Assembly: GCA_030848705.1 (NCBI GenBank)
Contig: CM061236.1
Span: 137,755,970-137,819,969 of the forward strand
Length of the DNA: 64,000 nucleotides
Reading direction: 5' to 3'
Source: Heracleum sosnowskyi
Taxonomy: Eukaryota; Streptophyta; Magnoliopsida; Apiales; Apiaceae
The position numbers and the translations under genes are program-made. Under the pieces are notes generated by a model. The model was not told the DNA's origin. It did not search any database and saw only the letters and a program-made list of their open reading frames with translations. Within the stretch, counting starts at the first letter, position 1, and each line of letters opens with the position of its first letter. Positions 56,145 through 64,000 of the stretch are shown here, one piece after another.

Positions 56145-56743
56145 CACATGATAACTAAAATGTTCTTCACTCTATGCAGCTGGCTAAAAGATGTTTGGTG
56201 CTGGTAGTAGCAACATGTCTTCTGTTTATATTGATTCAGCCGCCAATCGCATTATCATGGACATACCATTCTGAAGTAATCAAAGTTGCTCGTCTTTCTA
56301 CTGATGACATTTCTATTTACGGTTTCATGGCATCGAAACCTACGTGGCCATCATGGTTGCTTATTGCTGCAATCCTTCTTACTATAGCGGCAGTTACCTC
56401 CATCATTCCTATTAAGTACATTGTCGAGTTGAGGAGTTTTTACTCAATTTCTATGGGAATTGCCCTTGGCATATATATATCTGCAGAATATTTTCTGCAA
56501 GCAGCCATCCTACGTGCACTTATTGTTGTCACCATGGTCTGTGCCTCTGTTTTTGTCGTCTTCACCCATTTTCCATCTGCCTCTAGCACCAAGGTATTAC
56601 CCTGGGTTTTCGCGTTACTTGTGGCACTATTCCCTGTGAAGTATCTTTTGGAAGGCCAGGTCAGAATTAAGAGTCTCCTTGCAGAGAGTGGAGTTGGGGA
56701 TGTGGGAGAGGATGAAAGCAAGCTCACAACATTAGTATTTTGA
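53414..56743 (+). pseudogene. NEF1: NEF1-like (no exine formation 1) gene fragment captured in CACTA
   Basis: Exons, each with usable splice sites: about 53414-53503, 55109-55681, 55790-56006 and 56180-56736 (the last before GTATTT). Together they encode about 475 residues of a polytopic membrane protein that closely resembles the middle of plant NEF1 as I recall it (TKKSLPSYFVF, YYYGLEDDVMYPSYM, WWYGRPPSDGLLLGFC, GFMASKPTWPSW). NEF1 is a plastid membrane protein of about 1,100 residues needed for pollen exine; the N- and C-terminal parts are missing here. A stop TAA (55428-55430) replaces a Tyr codon in the run before SSIYYYGLEDD. So this is a truncated copy; the parent gene should be elsewhere in the genome. 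Confidence 0.8.
56047..56142. repeat. Compound (TA)n(GT)n microsatellite in a NEF1-fragment intron
   Basis: About 25-30 TA repeats followed by about 15 GT repeats, within the intron 56007-56179. Confidence 0.95.
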
Positions 56744-56965
56744 ACATTAATGTACTATTTATTCCAAGTGTATGAGTAAAAATCCTTTAAATTTATTTCA
56801 ATCAAATTTGTGTTATAATTTTATTTTGTGTAGCTCATGTTTGTTGACGTGATTGTACCAGTGAAGCAGGTTCAAAAATTATATATACAGCAGGTTCAAA
56901 AATTATATATATAAATCAGGTTAAAATAGTAAATATTAGACCTGAATTTTTGAATTTTTTTAAAA

Positions 56966-57395
56966 CTTTAGGCGTCGGTTATAAGGGCAGGCGACGCTAC
57001 AAAGCAACAACTAATGTGTCGGCAATCCTGACAACCGACGCTACTGTTAATAACTTCTAGCGTCGGCATTCTAAAAACCGACGCATTTGTCAGAACTTAT
57101 AGCGTCGGCGTTCCTGACAACCGACGCTATTGTTAGTAACTTATAGCGTCGGCATTCTGAAAACTGACGCAACTGTCAGTACTAATAGCGTCGGCATTCC
57201 AGACAACCGACGGCATTGTTAGTATCTACAGCGTCGGTTATTATGCATCATTGGCGTTGGTTGTTTAAACAACCAACGCCAATGAGGTTTTAGCGACACT
57301 GTTTTGACCGACGCTGTATGCATATACCTATAGCGTCCCCTACATATACTACGCCTTTTAACCGACGCTATAGCTCTTTTTGACCGACGCTATAG
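56966..57395. repeat. Right subterminal repeats of the CACTA element
   Basis: Facing GCGTCGG/CCGACGC pairs like those of the left end, including a perfect 36-bp palindrome at 57249-57284. Confidence 0.85.
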
Positions 57396-57413
57396 GCCCA
57401 TTCTGTACTAGTG

Positions 57414-57800
57414 ATGCGTTGTCAAACTATAGTAAAGAAACAGTGGTTGGCATGGGTGTGCTTAGCTGGGCTAGAAACAAGTTAATGTGGAATGGTAAAT
57501 GTATTTCTGTATGAGGGGGGGGGGGGGTATGATTGGCATGCAAAGATTTATCTTGATCAATGGTTGAGTGCTCAAAGTATCAGTTCTTCACTACATAATG
57601 CGGAGAAAATGGAGGAGCGCTGGAAATTCCCAATGAATAATATGATAAAGATCAATGTTGATGCTGCTGCAATCTTTGAAATAGAAGGGTGATTTACGTG
57701 GAGTTGGGTGGCTCATACTTAGTTATTGAGACTCGTGTTTACAACACAGAAGGGAGGGCAAGACGAGCTGAAGTGGAAGCTATTAGCACATTTTGTTTAT
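57414..57800 (+). pseudogene. LINE relic, RNase H part, right of the CACTA insertion
   Basis: ETVVGMGVLSWARNKLMWNGK (about 57444-57505; the ARNKLMWNGK part is the classic linker) and INVDAAAIFE (57652-57681) match the linker and the first Asp of the RNase H domain in plant LINEs. A run of G (57517-57528) and stops break the frame. It continues the relic at 50180-50573. Confidence 0.75.
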
Positions 57801-59042
57801 TATAGTTTAGTATAGATTGTAGTTGATTCAGAATTCATAATTTGTACCATATATTTATAAAATTAGATAACTGACCAAAATACACGAATTTTGAGAAATA
57901 TATATAAGATAATTCAATTTGAGTTATATATGAATTTTTAAAATTTAGGATTTTCATTATTTATGATGATTGAGTTGAAACATTTACTTACGTAATTATA
58001 ACATGGACCCACCCTATATGAATGAAAAAAAGAAGATGAAACCAGCAAATGGTTGTTTGAAAATTATATATATGCACAGGTCATTAATGTTGTCTAATCA
58101 TTCTTACATCGATAAAAATAATCATGCACCTTTTATCACACAGATATTAGTTGAATATTACGAAATCTAATCAAATTTACAAGTATTTGATTCATGAAAA
58201 CGGTACGCAATATTACAAATTTACGATAAATTGCAAATATTATCATCTAATATAATGTATTTTTAATTATAAAATTATTTCGATATATGAACAAATTCAG
58301 CGAGAAATTATTTAATTAATATATGAACAAGTCTCAAAACCTGACAGAGATACGTTCGTCATTCAAAGTAGTTACATTATTCGCCAACAAAATTTATTAC
58401 TACTCTGCACAACTCACACTTCTCATCTCACACTATCAAACTTACTATTACACAAATCTCACGTTAATAAATCGACCTCCTCACAAAAAAATTATTGACG
58501 TTTTTATGCAGGCTCGTGCTGTTACGCGTATTACTTTACACGACAACAATTTTCTTTATCGATAACTTATAAGAGTATTTTCAATCATTTCAAGCCTTTA
58601 ACTAAAAGTGTATGAAACATATTATACTTAATATTTTAAATAATTTGTAAAAAATGTTTATCTCCAATGGGACATTTAACTAAATTAAATTATAGTCAAC
58701 TATTCATGTTGGCTATATTTGTCGAAACTCTAGAGACCTGTAAATCATCTATTATCATATTGAAATAATATATTTTATTTTTAGTAACTTGAAATAATAA
58801 TAACATATCATTTTTAAAATATAACCACTCATTTAACCAATTTCATTAAAGTAAAACACATTCAGCAAATTTTACATAATTATTATTTTATATCATTTTA
58901 ACCAATCATTTTAGTTAACGATTTTTTAACACACAGTTGATAAATTTTTACTCCTATCCCTACTTTTTTATTTCGAAAAGTAAGAAATCCATCTTTGTCC
59001 CCTCTTGGCTTTGATCCAAATTAAAAATAAACTTTCATCTAA
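57801..59042. other. AT-rich intergenic DNA
   Basis: No gene recognised. An 80-codon open frame at 58323-58565 has no resemblance to known proteins. Confidence 0.5.
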
Positions 59043-59466
59043 TCTATACTCTTTATTAATAATCAAAACAATGTGAAAATGGCGCGCGGTACTAAAGTAC
59101 CAAAGTACCAAATTTGGTTACCAAAGTACCAAAGTACCAAATTTGGTTATCACTTAACCCGGGTTCGATTCCTCGCAACTACATAATTATACAAGATTTA
59201 TTTACTTTAAATTATTTAGCTTCATCCTGGGTTCGAATCCTTACAACTACGTAATTATACAAGATTTATTTATTTAATTTAAATTCAATAGTTTCATCGA
59301 GCGTTAGATCAATTGTCTATAACTACATAATTAAATAGTTATTTATTTATTATATATTTTTATCATTCAATTCTCGAGAAATACATTTTTAAATAATATT
59401 TATTAATAATTTATTAGTACTAATATTTTAATGTCTACTTCTGCTCGGCCAGTGCGCCAAAACTAG
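59043..59466 (+). mobile_element. Small Helitron (424 bp)
   Basis: The 5' end is A|TCTATACTCTTTATTAATAA and the 3' end is CTAG|T (59463-59466), preceded by a GC-rich segment (CTCGGCCAGTGCGCC) that forms only a weak hairpin. Inside lie repeats of ACCAAAGTACCAAATTTGG (about 59098-59150) and two GGTTCGA-type boxes. Confidence 0.6.
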
Positions 59467-60086
59467 TAAAGATAATGCACAATTCTTTTGGTATTTTTCA
59501 AGTGCTTCTTCCAATTTTCTTTGCATACGACTTTGTTATTCTCTTATTCAAGTAGCATTTGCAGTGATTGAGATTATGGATGCTTCCTTGTTTCAAGAAA
59601 ATGCAGAAGACGAGTAAGTTCTCTATTGCAGACTTGACTGTTTTTTGATGAAATTATCAACGCAGTTAGCCAGTTACGCAAACTCGATCAAACATAGGAG
59701 TATGTCACTTGCTTTAAATCTGAAGACTTCGTGGAAGTAGTTGGATTATGTCATTATGAAAGCATTTTTGCACATTGATCAAAATTTTCATCTTTTTGAT
59801 TGACAGTAGTAATGACAATTAGACTTTTAAATAGGTTCTGCACTTGCACATAGTTGGTAAAGTAATATTTGATGTGGTTTTCCCATTTCACCAGTCCTTG
59901 TGATGAGCTAGAGTAATCAACTGTAGTTTTTAACATGGTAGTAATTGCAAACATAGTTATCATTGTCTCAATAACGACACCTTACTAAATTGTCTAAAAA
60001 CATATTTTGGAGTGGAGAAGCATCTTGAGGTTTTTCAATGTGCTTTAACAACGTTGCTCAACTGAAAGTGCCAACGAATTTTTTTT
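59467..60086. other. 3' flank of the DUF688 gene
   Basis: No gene recognised; short open frames only. Confidence 0.5.
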
Positions 60087-61295
60087 CTAACTTAGCTTGA
60101 GTTGCAGTTGCTGCTTCCACTTCCCCTGTAATCCTTTGGTTTTGTTGCCGCTTCCAACCATGCAGCATCCAAGTACGTTCTTCTTCGAAAATTCCTGCCA
60201 TTCAGATATTTAGGCAAGAGTGTGTTCTTGTTAATATTGTAGAGAATTAGATATGGTACTTCTGATTTAATTTTTATCCATGTCATTGTATTGTACAGAG
60301 AATCTAATGATATAGAATCAAGTTATTTTTTGTTTTGTTTAAGAGGATCCTTAACAGTTCGTGCTATATATTTCCGATACAGAGGGCTCATTACTTATTA
60401 TGTAACTGAAAAGTAAGATTAAGCATTGCAAAGAAGTTAAGGTAATGAAATTTACCATAGAGAGGTCCTGTTCTCTAATTAAATCATATTTCCTGTGATA
60501 GCTTCTTCTTCGACTCATTAGAATAAGCTCTCCAAGAGTTGATGGCTTCTTCACCACAAGACTGCGTTCACTTTCAAAATCCAGATCCTTGCCTGGTACT
60601 GCCTGCAGTGTGGAATCTGTACCCTTGTCGCATCCATGCTTTCCCAGGAAACTCACCTTGGGGGATAGCAATGGAAAAAGACGTTCTAAAAATGGTGCTC
60701 CAACTAGGCTTGTGTTACCGGTTGCATAGCTTGCATAACTGCTATCACTCTCATATGCTGGTGAACCAGGTGCTTGTAGCTGAAGCTGGCCACTGTTGCT
60801 ATCAATCAAAACATTCTCTTCCACTGGAACGCCATTAGTAATTGCTAAAGTTGGCATCATGCGATTGGCTACAAGCGATGGAGCAGAGCTGTTGGACTCC
60901 TCATCGAATTCAAAACCCCATGCATCAAGGTAAGAATCATACATTTCGTCATCTGAATTATCGCAAAAATTTTGAGAGTACACAGTGCGCGCAGGTGACT
61001 GAGAATCACCTAGCATAGATGGCGGTGGGGGTAAAAGTAGTAGCGGAGCTGCCTTTGGCATTGCTTGTGGGATGCAAGGAAGAGGCTTTCCTGGCATTTC
61101 TTCCCATTTAAATGGAACCGAGGCGATGAATTTGACAGGAGGCAGAGCAAAAGGATCAACTTGTGTGATACAAGTGTTAGGCGTCCAGTCCTTTTTAGGC
61201 AGACCAGGTCTCACTTCCCAGAGAAATGGAACAGAAACTGGTTGTTTTATCCTGTGTCTATTTGAACCTTGGGTAGAATACTGAGTAGCTACCAT
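60087..61295 (-). CDS. DUF688 family protein
   Basis: Two exons, 61295-60456 and 60194-60087, with a GT-AG intron in phase 0 right after LSM, give 315 residues. The two family signatures VPFLWEVRPGLPK (about 22-34) and VPFKWEEMPGKP (about 60-71) are followed by a Pro-rich stretch, an acidic Ser-rich middle, GAPFLERLFPLL and the C-terminal box LGELILMSRRRSYHRK. The second exon supplies MEFSKKNVLGCC and GLQGKWKQQLQLKLS, the usual family ending. Reading on without splicing gives an unlike hydrophobic tail, which argues for the intron. The function of DUF688 proteins is not known. A TATA-like TATTTATAG lies on the minus strand at about 61351-61359. Confidence 0.85.
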
Positions 61296-62404
61296 TGTGA
61301 AATGACAAGTAAATATGATCTCTTAGCTTCCAGGATCCATTTTGCAACATGCCTATAAATACACAGCCCAGGGAGTACTAGTGGGTTAGAAAATTTTCCA
61401 TTCATCAGTTACGAATACCAGCTGCACTAATGGTATGTTTCGAAGATTAGGTCGACCTGCACTTTTAAGTTTTAATCCAATTGCATCTAGAAGAAAAAAA
61501 CAATAGCCTGTGCTATTGTGTTCTTGTAACTAATCCTCATGAATATATTATCTGAAGACCAAATCAATATTTCAATATTTACAAGAGTAATGGTTAGTGG
61601 AGAAAAACCTATATTAATTTAGAGTAACATCATCTGACCATGATTAGACCAACTTAATTAATCAACAAGAGGATAATTGTGTCATAGATGGCGTGCCCTT
61701 TGTAGGAGAATTAATAGAAATTTTAGTAGAGATGGTTGCTATGGGCTATCAGCTTGTTGGGCTTCTAATCTTCTAATCATATAATTATGGGCTTCTGAGT
61801 GTAGTGTTTTCTTGCTCCTGGTATATATACCAGATAATTTAAGGCCTACAAAGTCTTCCAGTTTAGAATGAAATCATAGTTAAAGAAAATGAAAATAGGT
61901 TTAAAATTTATGCATGTGATAAGTTAAGAATGATTAGGTTGTGTCATTCATTAGTAAGGCCTCAATCAGTTTGACCTTGTACAATGTCAAATTAACAACT
62001 CAGTAGATAGAAATAATTGTGTTGGTTAAAGACTTGTGAAAGCTATATATATCTTACACTAGAATCATCTGTAAAAACCTACAGAATCAGAATCCAATGT
62101 TGCCACAGGAACATTAAAAGACCAGAATAGAAGAATACATATGTTCACACTTCACATGATATGTAGATGAAGCAAGATTCTCATTAAAATCTGATTCAAT
62201 AATGTCATATATATTAACATTATTTATCACACCATACAGATCAGAGTAGGAAGCAAAACAAAACCTCACAGATCTGACCTTATGAGCTCAATCTATTAAA
62301 AAAAACAAAAAGATAAAGAAAATTATCTTGATGATATTAGTTTTTAGATAAAATTTAAAGTACTTCCCAAGGATTAAATCAGGAAGAGAAATAATCTGAT
62401 GTAA
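61296..62404. other. Intergenic, DUF688 promoter and DUF668 3' flank
   Basis: Nothing but the TATA-like string near 61355 stands out. Confidence 0.5.
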
Positions 62405-63841
62405 TCAACTAGCATCATTCTGTAACTTCAAGAATCCATTGAAGTTGCTGCATTGAAACAGGGTCTTGGCATTCATTTCCCTTTCAAATCTCCAAATGTA
62501 ATTCAGACCTACTAGCAATTCAGTTATGGCATCTTCAGTCTTCTCTTGGTTTGCAAAATACAGTGTTTGTAACAAAAGAACATTTGTCTTAGGTGTCATG
62601 TTTTGCTGTTCGAAACTCCTTTCACTCTGCCATTTTATCATATTGTGTGCCAAAGGTGACAACCACCCTAGTATCTTCCCCAATGCATCTCTCCATTCTC
62701 CAGCAAGAACTGGATCAGTAGCCGTAAATCCTACTCCTTTCAATCTACCTCTAAGAGACCATCGAATACTTTGTGGCAACATCGCGTAAAGATCATCCCT
62801 TGCATCAAATCCAACTAACTGTGGTGACCTTATCATCTTCTCCATCACAATTATCAGATTTGAGTAATGCAAGGCTAGTGCAGCCGCGCCTAGTGTGCCT
62901 GTAGGTGGTTTTAGTAACTTAGAGTTCAACTCGAAGAATCCTTGAGACGGTGTTTGTGATTCTTGTTGTTGTTTTGAGTTCTTCATCATGATCAATGGCC
63001 CTGAAACCATGCTAACAGAATTATCAAAATGGTTTTCAGATGGATAGACAGCTGCAGAAGCGGAGAGGCTACGAGGTAGAGAAGATGCTGGAATTGGATA
63101 GGCATGACCAATTCCAAACACAAGCTTAATTCTTGCAAGAATTGTGAATACTGATCTTGCAAGTAAAATTGAAACTGTATCAAAATTTCGATTCCATAAA
63201 GACCTCTCTTTCTTATACTTGACCTCCTGTCGTTGCCAAGCTAATTTTTGTTGTTGATCAATGATTTTGAGTTGCTTGATTGATGCCTCGTGTTCCTTGT
63301 ATGACTTCAGTGACTTTTTAACAACATTTTCCATTGCAGAAAGCTCCTCTAGCTCTCTGTGAAGCGTAGCTGTTGCCTTGACATACTTATCCATTTTCTT
63401 GATCTTGGCTTCCATATCTTTGCAGTTCATGATCCAATTACAAGGATCACGCCCCGTGTTGGAAAACTCATCAAACAACTGATCAAACGACTGAAGATTC
63501 GAGTCCTCACATCGCTTGCTCAATCGAGACAAGGAGTTAGTCAGGACTCTAAGATTCTCAACCATCTCCGCGCAAGCCAGGCTTAAAAGGAAAGCCTCAT
63601 CATTAGAAACAATCTTGTGAACGCCTTCAAGTAATATGCATTCAGTTTTAAGGCGAGTAATATTTTTATCCGAAAGAGATCGCCATAGGTGTAGAATTTT
63701 GGACATGAGGCCAGCTATCTCAATGGCAAGCACTCCAACATTAGATGATTTCTTGAAGATATGTTTTGTATTAGGCGTTGTGGAATGAAAAGTGTTGGAT
63801 ATACTTTTCTTTACCCTAAGTAACCATGTTTCGAGCGCCAT
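62405..63841 (-). CDS. DUF3475/DUF668 protein (PSI1-related family)
   Basis: A single-exon gene of 478 residues, complete from ATG to stop. The N-terminal DUF3475 region (about 34-92; VGVLAIEIAGLMSKILHLWRSL and KIVSNDEAFLLSLACAEM) is followed by a long helical, coiled-coil-rich middle (about 140-220) and the DUF668 region (about 315-405; TLGAAALALHYSNLIIVMEKM). The tail has NVLLLQTLYFANQEKTE. The PSI1 members of this family act in growth signalling with phytosulfokine; this protein lacks the extended N- and C-termini of PSI1, so it belongs to the shorter clade, whose role is unclear. Family firm, role not. Confidence 0.9.
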   Translation of the reverse strand: MALETWLLRVKKSISNTFHSTTPNTKHIFKKSSNVGVLAIEIAGLMSKILHLWRSLSDKNITRLKTECILLEGVHKIVSNDEAFLLSLACAEMVENLRVLTNSLSRLSKRCEDSNLQSFDQLFDEFSNTGRDPCNWIMNCKDMEAKIKKMDKYVKATATLHRELEELSAMENVVKKSLKSYKEHEASIKQLKIIDQQQKLAWQRQEVKYKKERSLWNRNFDTVSILLARSVFTILARIKLVFGIGHAYPIPASSLPRSLSASAAVYPSENHFDNSVSMVSGPLIMMKNSKQQQESQTPSQGFFELNSKLLKPPTGTLGAAALALHYSNLIIVMEKMIRSPQLVGFDARDDLYAMLPQSIRWSLRGRLKGVGFTATDPVLAGEWRDALGKILGWLSPLAHNMIKWQSERSFEQQNMTPKTNVLLLQTLYFANQEKTEDAITELLVGLNYIWRFEREMNAKTLFQCSNFNGFLKLQNDAS

Positions 63842-64000
63842 GGATGATGAATTTATTTTCGAAACCGATACAAAATGATCAACAAATAGGTGGAAGAGAA
63901 CTAAAGATGGTTCAAGTTTGAATGTGATATGAAACAGAGGTGTAGAGAGTCAGAAATGAAGATTAGAAGAAAGGAGTGGAGTTTGAGGCTCGTGGGGTGT
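63842..64000 (-). promoter_or_regulatory. 5' flank of the DUF668 gene
   Basis: Upstream sequence of the minus-strand gene up to the window edge; no motif that I can name. Confidence 0.3.

Larger units (their letters stand above)
50574..57413 (+). mobile_element. CACTA-type transposon carrying a captured NEF1-like gene fragment
   Basis: The left end starts CACTAGTACA and the right end finishes TGTACTAGTG; inside both ends lie dozens of subterminal repeats GCGTCGGT/ACCGACGC (50595-50945 and 56966-57395), the pattern of Spm/CACTA elements. It is 6.84 kb, with no transposase visible, so it is non-autonomous. It contains a MITE (50959-51190), a Helitron (51204-52379) and NEF1-like exons (53414-56743). 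The element splits a LINE relic whose halves lie at 50180-50573 and 57414-57800. The flanking triplets are CAT and ATG, so a standard 3-bp duplication is not evident. Strand is arbitrary. Confidence 0.85.

Noticed and set aside
59150..59250. GGTTCGATTCC and GGTTCGAATCC look like tRNA B-boxes
   Set aside because: No acceptor stem, anticodon arm or A-box at the right distance; they lie in duplicated AT-rich sequence of a small Helitron.
60351..60455. Unspliced C-terminus of the DUF688 protein (hydrophobic tail)
   Set aside because: A good donor lies after LSM and the downstream exon restores the usual family ending.

Overview
The window reads as nuclear DNA of a flowering plant, most likely a eudicot. 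The signs are GT-AG introns, AT-rich spacers, many plant transposon families (Copia-type LTR elements, LINEs, Helitrons, CACTA, MITEs, TRIM/LARD-like elements) and orthologues of single-copy Arabidopsis genes. I cannot fix the species; an asterid such as an Apiaceae is only a guess.

Layout. 1-9905 is a nest of retrotransposons: the 3' part of LTR element A (1-1161) sits inside the long ORF of LTR element B (1162-6546), which sits inside a decayed LINE (6547-9905). 11233-17025 (-) is OMA1, a mitochondrial inner-membrane metalloprotease, with a 4.4-kb intron. 20440-21900 (-) is a GT47 xyloglucan galactosyltransferase (XLT2-like). 24084-24760 is a short retroposon with a 20-bp target duplication. 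27726-28823 (-) is the CDGSH iron-sulfur protein NEET. 29.8-31 kb is AT-rich DNA with Helitron-like ends. 32867-34012 is a complete TRIM element. 34867-40963 (+) is a 27-exon ERECTA-like receptor kinase (ERL1/ERL2). 42955-47240 (-) is a five-unit polyubiquitin gene broken in its third unit by a very young 3.1-kb LTR element. 48418-50174 is a Helitron carrying a MITE. 50574-57413 is a 6.8-kb CACTA-type transposon, without a visible transposase, that carries a multi-exon fragment of a NEF1-like membrane-protein gene and is inserted in another LINE relic. 59043-59466 is a small Helitron. 60087-61295 (-) is a DUF688 protein and 62405-63841 (-) a DUF3475/DUF668 protein.

How the parts relate. The cellular genes are independent plant genes with no shared pathway, but their order looks like an ancestral block. 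From memory, OMA1, NEET, a DUF668 gene and a hydroxyproline-rich/DUF688-type gene lie close together on Arabidopsis chromosome 5, and XLT2 and ERL1 are direct neighbours elsewhere on the same chromosome; here the two sets are interleaved. The parts most worth a second look are the CACTA element with the captured NEF1 exons, the recent insertion in the polyubiquitin gene, and the repeated short motifs shared by the ORF and LTR of element B.
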